Assembly: GCA_019843655.1 (NCBI GenBank) | Contig: JACDQD010000002.1 | Coordinates: forward strand, 12,609,154 to 12,673,153 | Length of the DNA: 64,000 bases | Source of the DNA: Lethocerus indicus | Lineage: Eukaryota; Arthropoda; Insecta; Hemiptera; Belostomatidae | Direction: 5' to 3' | Notes under the pieces: model-generated | What the model was told of the DNA's origin: nothing | What the model saw: only the letters and a program-made list of their open reading frames with translations | Databases searched by the model: none | Program-made: the position numbers and the translations under genes | In this document: positions 46,940-62,006 of the stretch, one piece after another | Numbering within the stretch: the stretch's first letter is position 1 | How the letters are laid out: every line of letters starts with the position of its first letter

Positions 46940-49900
46940 CCTGAAACAACAATGCAGAAATGGATTATTCTATGTAAAAATCAATAGGACACATATACGC
47001 ATATTTTTGACATAAAAAATCTACACTGCGAATTGAGTATTGAGGACAGCCAGTGGACAAACCGATTGTTATTGAAACAACCACCACGCATTGTACTTGT
47101 GTTTGTACAATGTGGACTTTAGATTTCGGCTTAAAAAAGATTCTGCCCTCTACATAATCGCAGCATCCAACGACGCATTGAACATTGCGAAGGTCAGAAA
47201 CAGATCTTATTTGAATTTAAAAATGAAGAGTTTAGTTTACTAAACTGATCTCATCAATCTCACTGGTCACTGGTAAAGTGGCTTCTACATAAAGGAGTAA
47301 AGATTAAGATCTCAATTCGGCGAGACGCTACCGGCCCGACATAAGAGGAAATCTTAACCGAGTTAAAATCGAGGACAAAAGCCAACCTGGAGTCCATCTA
47401 AAATAATCTGTTTACACCCGGCCTCTCTTAAGTGAACCTTTCGGTTGGGCGTCCCTTGGAACTCGCAAAACTTAACTAAACAGCGTTTGGCGTCTGTGGT
47501 CTCCTCCGTCCGGATTGAGTTAGCGGTGGCGGTTGACCGCCGTCGGGGGTTCTTTAATAAAAGGCCCGCCGTCCATTTGGGGCATCTTCCGAGAAGCGGC
47601 TACCGATTCTACCTAGGTTCACTTACGGGCCCGAGGAGGTTCTCTTCAGAACCAAATACATTTAAGAAGATTCGGCGTTCCTAACGCTTTTCTAAAACAC
47701 CTTTTAATTACTGAAACAGTTGAATTGAGGAGTAAGAAAATTACAGGCGCCAAATAGCGGTAGCTTTCACACCGGCATTCTATGATAATACGAAGAATAC
47801 TCATTTATACCACATCGGGCCAGAAATTAATGGCAAAAAAAGATCAGGCAGAATAAGTTTTTTCCCTCTTGTTTCGTATAGCAATAAATAAATAAAGAGC
47901 ATCTTGATTGTTCAGAAGCAGGATCGTTGCACGCGAGAGAATATGAGTGGGCTCCTTATAATTTACCCAAAAGGATTCAGTCGATAATAACGCTATTTAT
48001 TGCCCATCGTTTACCATTATTATAATTTTCTTTTACCAACCACGGGCTTTTCATAACATTTAGAGATGGTAATACATTTCATCATCTTCTGTTTAAATTG
48101 GTGTCCTAGTTGAGCGGCATAATATTTTCCCGAAAAATGAACTCCCTTTTAGAAATTACGAAATAGCTATATTTCGTTAATATTTGGCCTAATTTATAGA
48201 CGGACGCAGAACAAAAACTTGCTTTTCTCAAAGACATCTTTGAGTATTATGAAGATTAAATCAATCATTCCATGTTGAAATCTATAACCTTGCCATTTGT
48301 GGGAATTTAAAACTGTAAAACCCTATATTGGTGGAGTATCAGACCGAATGCTGAAGGGGGATGCTGATGTTAGTGCCAAACATGCGAGAGGATATACTAA
48401 ATTGCAAGAATCGTACATTGATTTAATTTCTAACCCTCGTGAATACCTTCATAATATTATATTATTTATTCTATATGCGTGTGATAATTATCGTCTTATA
48501 ATCGGCCAAATTAAATTAATTTTAGCGTTATAAACGTAAATAACATCGTTACCGGTATTTTATAATTTCGAAATAATTCGGTGCATCTAAAAAAAATCTT
48601 CCCGTTATGAAACAAGAACTTGAAGAATAATTCGGTAGTGCCAAGTTGAGACATATTAGCAGAGAGGTAACACCCGCCCTTCGTACCGACCAAGCCGGGT
48701 GTATGGGTTTAGTGTATCTTGTTATTGAGGTTTGAAGATAAGGTGCAATATTCTGTTAATATATTTTTGTTGAAAAATTGTGCAGCACCTCTTTAAATTA
48801 GATAATACGCCATTGTAGGTGATTATGATAATTTTGTTATTCAATGTAATTAAAAGCGTGTTAACGAATGGTGAATATGTTTAAAGCGAAACAGCCATTG
48901 GACCAGCGTGAACCGTAATTAATTCTAGGCAGTGCGTTTCCCCAATTAATGAGATTCATCTGTCGGGTCCCGCCGCAGACGTTCCCATACGAATATCCCA
49001 CCGCATTTCAACAACTGATTAGTCGCGAAAGTCCTAATTTAAATACATGAATCATATAGAGCACGGTTCGAGAATAAATGAGCCTAGTTTTGAAGGATGG
49101 AAATTCGGCGAATATCCCTCAAGTATCCCGCAAGTAACGTTCCGAGAACAGGTTCGTTGAAGACCCTTTTGAACTCACCTTAGTTGTAATCTCTAGTATC
49201 ATCACACAGAGACCCTCAGCATATTAAAATTGTAAATCATTATTCTACTGGTAACTGAACCTACAGGTGAATGCCCCACCCAACCCTCTAACTGAGATGG
49301 GAAAAGACACACCCCCTAGATATATTCATAGATAAGGAGTAATTTATACCAGAACTAATTTGTAGTGGTCTGAAAAAATATTGATTGACTAAAACTATGT
49401 GTTTCTAAAATAAAATTTAGAGGTAACTGAAACTTTAAGGTATGAATTGTTCCCTACATATTTGGTAAAATTAAAGATTTTCATTCAAAAATGAAAATGA
49501 GGCGGGCGAAACTGAAGATTTGCGGATTAAATGAATTCTTTGCCCGAAATCGATCCGTAAAAACAAATTTATTAAGTAGCTAACCGGTACTCCCAGTCTT
49601 GACTGTAAAATTAGAACGTAGATGAAAATTACGACATGTTTAAAGTAATTGCAATATACATAATTATTCGAACAGCTTCTCAGGCAGCAAGCAGCCTATG
49701 GGAAATACGGAGAATATATTCATTCTTTCGGCTATAGTAAACTTATACATCACACTTGATGAGGACAAGTGAAAACTACTTATTATGAAACCTGCAATCC
49801 GGCTAATAGCCTGCACTTATTCCCACTAGATTAATATCGGTTTCTAGCGGGTTACTAGCGAGTATACAGACCTATAACCAACATTATGAGCCTGGAATGA

Positions 49901-50256
49901 ACGTGCAGATAAATTCGTATTAATCGAGTATACACGCCCGAATATTATTAAATATTTATTGTTAAATAAATATATATGCTCAGTACATATAGGCACACTG
50001 AAAACTAATTCAGTTTTTCAGTTGTTATTATTGGATCAATTGGATGTTATAATACACATCCGAACAATATGTTTATAACTTAGCTTTCTGCAGGCAGATC
50101 TTTTGATACATAATAATTGACCATATAAACAGGAGCACCCTTTAAATAATTGTCATTGTTTAATATAGAATTAAACACACTCTGGGAACGAGTCAATGGA
50201 AAAGTGCTACAGCCCGGGTATTGAAAGGTTGCACACTCTCACCTCCCACTCTCTCA

Positions 50257-50278
50257 CTCTCTCTCTCTCTCTCTCTCT
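50257..50278. repeat. (CT)n microsatellite
   Basis: Eleven CT units preceded by interrupted CTCTCA. Confidence 0.9.
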
Positions 50279-53200
50279 ATCGTTTCCATACATATATATC
50301 CGGCAAATTCTTGGAGAATATCTCATTCGAGGGAGGAACCACGTACTCCGAAACTATTCACAAATGGAATCGAACGCTGAAGAAAAAACAATTTTCGTTG
50401 GCTGCAATCTGACTGACGACGAGGTTAGGTGTGGGGAGGTAGTTCTCGTTAGAATATTGTTTGCCTGTTAACGGAATCGGGAGGTGTGTGGGGCGTCATC
50501 GACTCACCGGTCGAAATTAAAACGGTAATCCCGTTAGTCCGTGCCGCATTTCGCTCTGACAACGGGCGCAATCCGCCCCCCTCCTCAATTAAAGCCGTAT
50601 CAATTAGAGCGGTGTGGGCCGCCTACGTCAAAAAATAAATTCAGCCCGAGCGCCCGAGCAAAAATTGTATTTTCATACTGATCGAATCGTCCTCTTGATT
50701 AGACCATTCAAGGGGATTGTGAAACGTTTAATTATCCACATCGAATAACCAAGGGGACCAAGGGTCCCCGGTGGATACCGCTTCGAGCTGTCGAAAGTAC
50801 ATTGCTTGAATTACGTTTTCTACACAATCTTTCCGAATTATTAGAACATTTGTAAAATTTCAAGCGCATTCTTTTGCTAACTGCACTGATTTTCCGCATT
50901 GATTCAGACAATTTAGAATAATTCTGGTCAGGTCTGGTCTGGTGATTAAATTTTAGCAATTCTTGCTACGCGTAGTTATTTGTAATGGTGGTTACTTTTT
51001 TAAATTAAACCGGATGAACCCAATGAATTTATATTGATGTTATATTGTACGAGTTACATAAAAATTGTATTTTGCGGTATTAAGACTAGGCGATGCGTGC
51101 AAAAGTTCGTTATTGCGAATGTAACGGATCCAAGGTTCGTATGTACCAGGAAGCAACGGTCACAATTTTCACCCCGTCACTTGGTATTCTATATGGGGTC
51201 TGGAAAAGAGTACGATGTTCCCGAGTGGCTTATCCTGTGTCCGCGCAGGGCTCCGACACTGTTTAGTCGAGAACGTGACCGATCCAATCGAATACTCTTG
51301 GATATCCTCCGAACATCTTTTATTCCAGAATATACTCCCACGACAGTCTCCTTTCGTTCGGATTCAGAATGTGTCCTTGCTACAGGCAATTCGGGCCCGG
51401 CTCCTACGCTACCTCCGTTCTACACCTTTTCAATATAAATGAGAAAAATGGACAGTCGTAAGTTGGGACATATGCATTTCACCATATATTGTATAACATC
51501 AGTTCGTTAAAATTTCCAAGTGGCGGCCCGTCACCGTTTACACCGCGTCGCATTAACCGTAGCAATTCCCAATTGCATTGAAATTATCCTTCAATTACTT
51601 CTTTTTCCCCGGAACATACTCTCAAAATTTATAACTACACTTACGGTGTAAAGCTGTTACGGTTAAAGCGGACTCTTATCGTTATATGACACTCTTCCAT
51701 TGACGAGACTAAGCGAATTCAATCTTAATTAGTGCTCCCCTTTGAAATTCGCGTTTGTCTTTTATGCAAGGTTGAAAAATGAATAAAGACTATCTTCCTA
51801 AGTCAATTAATATTGTATGTGCGACTCGAATTTTTATAATCTAGTAGATAATTTCTGAACATTCCACAATAAATTATAGTATATATTGTAGACAATGTCA
51901 AAAGACAAGTAAAAGTCCTAAAAATTGAACAGGTATGAACCCGAATTAACATTCATTGTAGGTAAAAAACAGTCATTAGAATCGTGAATTAAATATAAAT
52001 TAAAATATATATAATAATAATATAATATAATATAAATGATAATTTATGTATACTGCAATTATACAGTATTAACGAAGGGAATTGAATAGAAGATAACTAA
52101 TAATAAGCGTGTTTTACTGCGCAATGTTTTAGCATAAGAAAATAACTCACTAGTTGACAGCAATCAACACTCATTTGTATAAAAAAATTCATCCGTCAAA
52201 AATGGTGGAAAATGCCTATTTATTTCTTATTCAATTTATTCGGTAATATAGTCAACATTATTTAAATTTTTATTTTAATTACTTTATAACATTCATAATT
52301 GAGTCAAGGTCCGCCTCAGTCATACAACAGACTTGTGTCCAACCCAGCTGAGTTCTGCTCGAAACGCAACTACCAGTGACCTACAATAACAAGTTTGAAT
52401 TGATTACTAGTGGATCTCAAATAACTACAAATACTCTATAGAATTAATTATATATTATTTTATTGAGGTGTTTATTTACCCTTAGCTATGTACATTCGGA
52501 TACCGAGGAATGAATTTAGGAAACATTCTACCCGGCCAAAGATCAGAATGAAATTGAGTGGCAATAGTTTGTACTGTGAAGTGCCGCATCCGGGTTGAGT
52601 GTCACACCTCCAAGGGGGGCCAAATTGAATTAGGCCCTCCGGCTTCGTTTTGACAACAAATTACCGGCAAATTTCATTAAAGCCCCTTCTACCGGAACCT
52701 TCCAGGTTTTTTCTTTCTTTCACCGAAGATAAGTTGTAATTTTTCACTTCAGAAATTAATTGGCAATTATGTGCCTCGGGGAGGTGTCCCCGACAAGGGG
52801 AAATGAGAGGTTCGCTTGTACGAATATCGAAAACTTAACGAGAGTCGTCTGGAGGAAAATATTTTTCATTAAAAGCGGCATCAGGAAGTTGACTGTTTAT
52901 CAAACAGTCTACAATCCGGCTAATAATCCAGTTAGGGCGCTGCCGGCCCCAGCCCCACCGTACTCCAGGGAGAACGCGTTCTGTCAACATCCCGAACCAG
53001 ATCGGCACAAAGACGCTCCAATATCCGCCCGCGCTTAAACCATCAACTCTGTTAACGCAAAAGAAAATTGGAATTACGCTAAATTTCTGACTGTCAGAAA
53101 ATTATCCCATAACAAATTACGTAATTAAAAATTATTCACTTGACATAAAAATTATTAAAGACCAGCGTCATTTCCTCTCTACTAAACATGCATATACGGA

Positions 53201-56200
53201 TAATGTTGATATCGTTTCTGAAACATATAAATTTCTTATACTGAAACATATGGATATACAATTTCTGACATATGTATCAGAATATAACTTCGTTTTGTTA
53301 TCATATTTCATCGGATTGTGTCGCCTTCAATTCACTCAAAACAAGGGTAAAGAATATTATACTTGCAGTTTTATGTTATCATTTTATAAGAGGTATTATT
53401 TAAGGATAAAATATATGAGCAATGTCCTTTATGAATATGTCTGTATTTATTTGGAGTTTCTGGTAGCTGAGTGGAAAGAAGGGTGTCAGAAATATGCTGC
53501 GTTAATTTTGGGATTGTCGATTTAGTGGGCTTGCTGGATAAGGAGTGAGGGAGCCTTGTTTATGGTCGGTCTGTGGAGAACATTAGGGGGAAATTCATTT
53601 GTTTACTGGGCCAACTTCCACAGCCGGTAGGGGCCGTAATGCACCTACACATTCTTTCCTAGCTATCTGATGCCGTTCCTTTTTTTTACGTATAATTTGG
53701 CTGATGCCGATAGGCGCGGAGTTCTGTTTTAAATTTATTTCCATGATCTAAAGTAAAAGAATGTAGACCAATCAAATGTAATCAAACTATATGTTTCTCT
53801 GTGTTAGATTTTACATCTCGAGATGTAGAACAGTTCAACTACGAATAATTAATGATGCTTAATATGTGCGTGTTAATAAACGGGGGGTCCGGGATGATTT
53901 GTAATATTATTTACAAGATTTTCGGTTTAAATTCACTGATTTGGGTTAAATCAACGAATTTAAACAGAATATTGCAAGAATAAAACTATATAATGCTTTG
54001 TAGTACGAACAATTACCAATTAGCGTATTTCATAATTAAAAAATAGGCGTATAACAAAATATGAGAACTGCGACATCCTCTAAATTCCCTGTTGTATTCA
54101 TGTTACAAATTATTTATTGTTTCTGCGGAAACACAATTAATAGAAAGGAATAGAATTAGTGCAAAAACACTCATTAAAATAAACATATGTTGGATTCAGT
54201 GATTATATTCTAATTTTTTTGGGGAAAACGATTTATTTATGGAGAATAAGAAGGACAATAAATCTGCGAGATAAGCCAATCGTATATAAATTAAATTGAT
54301 TAATAGTGATATTTCTATCGGCACTTTCTTAGTGAATACTTCATTTCTTAGTGAATTATAATTCAAGTGACCAAAACTAATTGTTTGGGAATGCAGTGGA
54401 TGAGTAAGAGGTTATATCATCTCCAATTTTGAACACATAATTATTGTACTTGCCTGACTGAGCGGGTAAGAAAATAATGGAAAATTATAAAGAAATATGC
54501 TAGTATTCATAGCGGAAAGTAAATGTTGTATCGGATTACTCGCCATTTTGAGAAGGCTTATTTTTGAGTAACAGTAAAGACCCGAAGTAAGGGTAAAGGA
54601 TAAAAATGTTTATATCCAACTTCAGTTTAGTAGTTCACAAAGGGCACTCGCCGATTCATTCCCGGGGCTTTTACGTCTCAATACATTCCATTTCTGCGTT
54701 TCTTTATTCGCATATTAAACTTATTGAGGAATTACTGGAGTAGTAAGCGGACAGGATTATCCCAGTGATGCATTGCGACTCCCTATATGACGATTGATCA
54801 TGTTAATATTAACATAATACCGTGCGCTTTCAAAATAAAGCGATGACCACTGGCAGGAATTATCGGCGAAATTATTTCGGAAGAGATATATTAAGTTTTA
54901 AATTAAATGAAATTAACTGGAATTGAAAATGTAAAGAATAAAAGCATCGAAAGTAGATTCTGGATTCGAGTAGAGTTGGTCTCTAGAGCAGTTATCTGGA
55001 TTTTATGGATGGACGGTTTTTCGGTTACTCAAAGCAAAGTGTATTTGACCGATCATTTAAAATGGCGTTCAATTGAGTAAACTGCAACAAGGAGGGAAGC
55101 GAATGCCTGATTCACTTTTCATTAAGTCAATCCCAGTGGACTTTCATTTACCCCTGTTCAATGGACTTTGTATTTAATCAGTCACTCAAGTTACAGGATT
55201 AGTTCCAACCAAACCTGGAAGGCGCCAATTACATTCGCTAAGGAACTGTAACTTCATTTCTTCAATTGTAACGTTTGATTCTTCCAATGGAATTCAGACT
55301 AAAATGAGATGTCTAATAAAAATATATTTCTGATTGAGCACTGACTAGCGTTAAATCAAAAATTAAGTCACAAAACAATTATACCTGTGAAATAATGTTT
55401 GTACTACATTGTATCAGTTGAGAGACATATTCCTATTATTAACTTGGTTGACTTGTGAGAACTCGATAATTGTACAGAATTTATTTAAGGAAATGTTTAC
55501 GCATTTATATATCCTAAAGTTTAACTTTTGTCCTTCACTTCGTCTATAATATGTTTAATATGTTCGTCTTTAATAATGTTCGCTACATTATTATTTATTT
55601 TTTTAATATGTATTTCAATTTATAACGAAGGTAATAATTTTGCATATTTGAAATTTACAACGAGCCAACAATATATTTCATACGTTCAAAAGTCCTATTT
55701 CACCGCACATTATATAAGTTGAAAATTAGCCAACCTTCATGAGCGCTAATTTATTATTTCTATGGAGGATACCCATGTTAGATTAACTGACGCCAAAACT
55801 AAAGGCGGTGGAAGGCTAGAGTACGGGGAAAGGCGTTGTGAGGAAATTAATTAGTGTATTTAGTTCATCTCTAAGAGTTTCCTAAACTGGAAGATTAGCG
55901 CCCCGCTCCACGATAACGCCTCCCAGCAGCCGATCGGTTCATTACAGCCCACATCCGATATTTAATCGTGTAAATAGGTAATCAGTGTTAACAGCGATTC
56001 TCGGCCCTGAGTCTCAATCAAATTTCAGTTCGCACGCTCCACAGTTAGTTTGGAGTCTAATCGAGATCAGGATTTTCCTCTCAATAATCAAATTAAACTT
56101 TACACCTAAACCTGTACGCCAGTTCATGTCGGAACTCCTAACGATATTTACAGTTTCGAATTTCGGCAGTTGACTTTCAGACGATCCCCTGGTAAAATTG

Positions 56201-58568
56201 GCAATATTGAATGATTGTTTTGATTGCAAACAGTTTGAATTCTGAAATTTTAAAGGCAACAAATCTCTATATAACTACCGGGAGGTTGACAGGAGGAAGG
56301 GGTTATAAACTGATTGGTGAGGCCACGTTTAGGCTAAGGCGGACGTGTCCAAACTTCATCTGGGGGTGCATATATCTTAGAGCGTAGATCCGGGAAAATG
56401 AATTGTGTTGGCGGGCTTACTTAGTTGAGAGCCAAATTAAAACGTTGGGCTTACACACAGCGATTGTCGATGGCATACGCGTTTGACGCTCGAGTGTGGG
56501 AGGAGATATTAAAAGAAAGGCCTCTCCCAGCCAGACCGTTAATAAAGCTCACGGGGACTGGTGATGAAAGTTTCGACTAAGTAGGTATAATAGGATCGAG
56601 CGTCGCGTATTATACTCTAAGCTCTCATATTAATTTTTTTGATGCCGGCCACTGTTCTCCATTGTCCGTCCGACAATGGGCCAACCAACCTCAGTAACTG
56701 GGCCAATCGCTCGCTGAACGTTTGTCCCCCTAACCAAGCGTCACCAATTTTAGTTCAACTTTATACTCAATAAGACATTGAGCCACACCAATTTGTCATC
56801 ATGGGGATCGTCACTATAAAACAACCTTGTAACAATGAGAAAAATATGAAAAAGTATATACGTGGAAATACAACATTAATTGTAATCAATAGGCCCTCTC
56901 TCCACATGAGTACGCGTACTAAATTAAAAGCCAAAATAAAATTCCTGCAGAATATTTTATATCCTATGCTAAAATTAGTATTGAGCATTGCTTAATGTTC
57001 ATTATTGTTACGATTAATTATTATGTCTTTAATCATTATTATTGCGCTTATACAGAAGCCCATATGAACTCATTAAACAGTTTCACCATTAGGGATGCTA
57101 TTTCGGGCTACATTTGAATGCACAACCAGCGAAATATTTAATAATAAAATAATAATTATAATAATTTTGTACAATACTAGGAATTATTTACCAATAAAAA
57201 AAGAATAAAAAAATATGTTCCATTCTTTTATTGGAATTTCAAATTGGGTATATATTGTGTTATCCACCTTTTCGCCAACTTTACCAATCCATCTATATTT
57301 GAATCGGCTTAGTGAGCTCCCATCCGATCAATCAATCATTCGGCCAACGAGCGAAAATTAAGATAAATACTCCGATCCGAATTTTAATTCTTAATTTTCT
57401 ACCATACACTGTCAGATTAGCCCATCAGGTCCAGGGGTGATAAAGTTGGCAGATTCATGATTTTTCAGTAACAGGCCAATACTGGAACTAGATTCAGGCT
57501 ATAATTTGTTAACCGTTTCGGAAATATCGGCAGATTACTATCGTTCGTGAAATAACAATTAATAATTTCAATAAAATTATAACTTATACCATGGAACCAT
57601 AATAGCAGAGAGTCCTTTGAAGCACCAATGTTATACGTTTTGTAACGTTATACCAATGTTATTTTGATTGGTATTTAAACCTAAGCTGTAATTAATTATG
57701 ACAATTCAAATTAAGCAAAATGGTACGCAACATTATATATATAATTATTCGTTAACAATAGAGTGTACGCAAGACTCGATAGATAACAACGCGTTAAGCG
57801 AAAAAAAACTACGCGTATATTTTATTCAATTTCGGTGATACCAGTATAAGTTGTGTCGACAGTTTGTGTTTGTACTATTGTTGCGCGGAGGAGTAAGGCC
57901 GAGATAGAAATTATCGAAATTCGATTGAACATTTAGAGTGGAATAAACAACGAACGGCAGGTGGGCTCCTTTCGCGTGTTGATATCGCAGCCTCGATTAC
58001 CTCCTCGATTCTATAGGAAACGGGCAGTGGGCTGAAAGTCAAATGGAAAATAAATCCAGAGCAGGTAGGAGAGAAGATTTTGTCCGGCTATAACCTGGGT
58101 TGACAATGGCTGCGCCGGTTGAGCGATGTTGGCCTACCCGAGCGGAAACCGATTTTGATTGATGATCGACTGGCGCTTTTGTCGCCAACGTACGACTTCA
58201 TAAATTCCCACACGAAAGAGCTGCACGGTCCCAACGCCACTGGGATTGGTCGGATCAGCGGTTTTCGAAACATTATCCGACGTGCGGTCCTCGATAAGCG
58301 CCTGGTAACACCTACTGAAAATAAGACAGTTACGGATTTTACGGTTACGGGTATCTGATTTGTTGTTTTGGTGCCGGTTTGTTACAGCTTTGTGTCACAA
58401 GTAGTAGCCTATATAACTTGTGTAATGTTATACCATATAATCATTTCAATGTGGCCACTCATATTTGTAGTATACGTTTTATTGTAGTTCGAAGAAATAA
58501 GTATATAATAATTCGTAACCAGGAATGAATTAAATTGAAAGTTACTTAATCCACCCTGGAAAGAATCG

Positions 58569-58595
58569 TAGCGGGAGTTTGGTAAACTCCCGCTA
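58569..58595. other. Perfect 12-bp stem hairpin
   Basis: TAGCGGGAGTTT, a GGT loop, then AAACTCCCGCTA. The GC-rich stem stands in AT-rich DNA; flanking bases do not extend the pairing. Confidence 0.6.
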
Positions 58596-58819
58596 TCAGG
58601 TGCAACTAGTTAAACTTTATTGTTCAGTGGTTTATGATCGACCATTAAACTCAGAACTGCGGCGGAAATCTGAAATTTGATCGTCCTTCCGCCCCTAACC
58701 TACGGCCATAGTAATTATTTCTTTGTCACTGACTGGCTTCCGGTGTAGGATTCTGGCATCGCGTGGCGCGTATGGAAGAATATCGGTTGGCCCCCAGCCG
58801 TTCCGAGATTTTTCTGTTT

Positions 58820-58945
58820 TTGGAAACACCATGGGGCCCTCTTGGGTGTTGTCCGCTTCCGGCGTTTCGGCACTCTTACTGGTTCCATCATCAGGGTCCT
58901 AGAAATTCTCCTACAGTCGAAATTAATACTAACTTGTAAGTGACT
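58820..58945 (-). repeat. Possible tail of a dispersed repeat element
   Basis: The minus strand reads GGACCCTGATGATGGAACC and then AGAGTGCCGAAACGCC, resembling the (C)CTGATGATGG...CGAAACG motif common at ends of arthropod dispersed elements. Judged from pattern only. Confidence 0.35.
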
Positions 58946-59989
58946 CAAGACCGCACATCTAAAGAAGATTTCCTACCTTCTGAGTCGAGCCGTCATCGCC
59001 GGCGACTGCCATCCTGAGTTGTATACTGTTATTGTTTTAAAAGAAGGATTTTCCGTGCGAGTGAAGTCGCAGCATTTTCTAGTATAAATTCGAAGTACCG
59101 CCTTGTTGCTTTTGCGCTCTGGTTATTTACTCTGGTATAATTTGACGAAAAGAGATTTGCATATTTTCTTTTTCAGTTATTAGGTTCTTAGGTGGTTCTT
59201 TATTCGACATTGATTATAGGAATCTGAAATTAATTCCGAAATATTTACTATATTTTACTTTGAATACGTTTCTTATTTCCTTGCCCTATAACCCAGGAAC
59301 AATGAACGAAATGATATATTTTTAAATTAGGTTCTCTCAAATGAAATGACGTAACGGAATGCTTACATTTATACTACAAAAATAACAAAACAATGTGGAA
59401 AGGAGTGAGTTGAAGAGAATGTTTAGGAAACAATTTTTTCAGGAGCTCGTAATTGAATAGAGATTTAAAGCGGCGCGTCAAGTCGGAAAGGCGATTCCAT
59501 TTAGCCGATATACACAGGTCGGGATGGTGTTAAGTGAAAGGTGGGAGGACGGGAGGAGTTTTACAAGGGGTATTAGCTCGAACCGAAGATTCAATGAGTG
59601 GATAATGGGGCGGATATTGGTCGCTCAACAAAGGGGCGAGCCTTCTCTTGTTCTTCTCAGAGCCCGCACGGTTGTCCGCCTATCGCGACCGGAAATTAAT
59701 AGAGCCCCCCCACACCCGAAGTTCTCCATTCAATTAGGATGCCCCAACTGAAATATCGCCCTGATGTGATAACGGAGTCGCGGAGCTATCGTTTCGCGCG
59801 ATTCTGGGTCCGATAACAAGAAAAAGTATCAGCTAAATATTTGAACAGCGTCAAGACGAGTTGCGGCCCCTGTTCCGAATCACTCCTGTCGGCCTGTAAT
59901 GCAAGTAGTATACGAGAAATGTTTAACGTTAAAGCCGAGTTTAGATATTAAAGCTACCCTAAGGCTCGGCCATCGGTAGTAAAAGAAAA

Positions 59990-60115
59990 TATATCCCACT
60001 CTTACAACAACTGACGGTGAAGATGACGAGCAGCCGAAACCGGTTTAACAAAGGACCAAACCGGCGAGAGGAGACAGAAACACACGACATCTACGGTATA
60101 AAAATATTACATAGA
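59990..60115 (+). repeat. Possible tail of a dispersed repeat element; shares 24 nt with 30013
   Basis: It contains GGTGAAGATGACGAGCAGCC followed by GAAACCGGTTTAAC, a GATGAC...CGAAACCGGTT pattern typical of repeat tails, and 60071-60094 matches 30013-30036 at 23 of 24 bases. Confidence 0.45.
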
Positions 60116-61963
60116 TAGTTTAAATTATTTGTCTAATATCCATTTGTTACGCGAGAATTCATTCCTGAGTGATGTTCGGAATAATTCTATTTAGTCTCCA
60201 GGGTGACTTTAACTGGATATCTCGGGCTCGGTTGTTTTTTTAACTTTTTTTATTGCAAAATCAACAATTAGTACATGTTATAGGTGCAATGGATCTGTCT
60301 ATTGTTCTGACACTGTTCGCATGATGAAGAAATCACCCACCAGCGGGTGGCTCGAATGAAGAAATCACACTTCCTGGCTCGTTGTATCTAGACTAAGAAG
60401 ATCCTTGGGCCAAGAGGGGGATACTGGATGAGTACTGAGGTAAAAAGAAAGATTTCGCATTCATTCAAACGGGGCTGCTGTTTTTAATTTCATTTCATTT
60501 CAGGTGGGAAACAAAATACCGACTTTACAGAACGCTGCTGCAATCTCTGCAGCAACCTAGTGTTTCTGAACCGCCCCTTTTCCAGGTTCTAAATGAAAGA
60601 AATTAATCTACTTCGGTCCATTTCAAGACGTATTGGAAAGTTTGAAAGATTGAATTTGACTTGGCCCCGGCTCAGGCCTCGGGCAGCGACACATTTTAAG
60701 GAATCAACCTCAACCTTCTAATTAGTCTCTATTTATTTTGTCGAATAATTCGCCATTACAATCAAGAAGCGATTTGAATTGGCATCGAATTATAATGACA
60801 GTGGTGATGAAATAGAGCGACCGATATCGAGGGATATTTTTCGTTCAGAGAGGAACACTACAACGCGTGTCAATGACCACACATCATGCCGGTCGATTGC
60901 AGTACGACAATTAAAGTCTGAAAATTATGAAATAGTACAGATAAATCGATTGATCGGATTAGGGTCAGCTGAAAATCTTGAACAAATAGTGCCAATAACG
61001 TGCTTTATCTCGGCATCGCAATAATTCCAGGGAAAACATTCGATGTTAACCACTATGTGACAGGCATAAGGGGCTGTTCAGTTGACATGTGTTTCAACAA
61101 TAATGTACATTTATTGCAACGAAATCTTCTCATAAAAATGGAGTCGATCTTCCCATACTCTTATCATGTAAGTCGAATATTAAGAAACAACTTACTTTAG
61201 GATTTAGCATACACAGCGATTTTTATTAAAACGTTCGTGGAACACCTGAACCGGAGAAACGGGATATTGTTAATAGCAGTCAGCGTTTATATGTTATGAA
61301 AACTCAGCCAGACACAATGTACAACTGAAGATATTGAAATTTGGTAATCGCGATACTGTTGATGAAATAATGAAAATACGCGCTCTAAAGAAAAATTATG
61401 CGTCGGATTATTCAAGAAATTCGTAGTACAAAGGGAAAAATTTTATTAAAGGAGCTTTTTTACCCAACGGACAAGGACTGTGGAAATTATTTTAATTCAT
61501 CGATATCCTTTTATACTTGTGTTATAACAATACGCAGATCATTTACGTTAAGTATACTAATTACATGTAGCATTATAATTCGCGCACAATAAGGTCAGAA
61601 TAAAGTTGTTCTTATAAAAATAATTTTACAAAACTATCGCGATTTTTAACAGTCAATTAATGAAGACAGTGTAGGATCCAGCGGGATATTCTAACATTTC
61701 CACCACGTTTTTTTGTGGAACGTGCAATTCAATTATTGTTCCGCATTCCAAGAATTTTCTCAATTAAAATATATACCATATAAAACCCTATAATGTTGAC
61801 AAGGGTTGGGGGCGTCAGTTGCTCGGGACCACGAGGAGATGTCACCCGTCGCATTGTTTGCTTTTCACGGCGAGTTTTCCTGACGGTAAATCAATACCCA
61901 CCGATTTTTCCACATTTTTTGTTATTTATCTTACTCAGTTAAACTTTCCATTTCCTAAAATTG

Positions 61964-61968
<5 letters not shown>

Positions 61969-62004
<36 letters not shown>
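61969..62004. repeat. (TA)n microsatellite
   Basis: About 18 TA units. Confidence 0.95.

Positions 62005-62006
<2 letters not shown>

Noticed and set aside
51034..51438. 134-codon open frame
   Set aside because: No recognisable motif or coding-like composition; overlaps other open frames on both strands.
58119..58358. 79-codon open frame in a GC-richer segment
   Set aside because: The text looked coding at first, but no family is recognisable and no splice sites convincingly extend it.
60323..60370. Two copies of ATGAAGAAATCAC with a small CCACC/GGTGG hairpin between
   Set aside because: Only one short direct repeat; too little to call a CRISPR-like or other organised array.
60779..61592. 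Three short consecutive + strand frames as a possible gene or transposon
   Set aside because: No shared domain signal, no clear splice sites, and the frames do not connect into a known protein.
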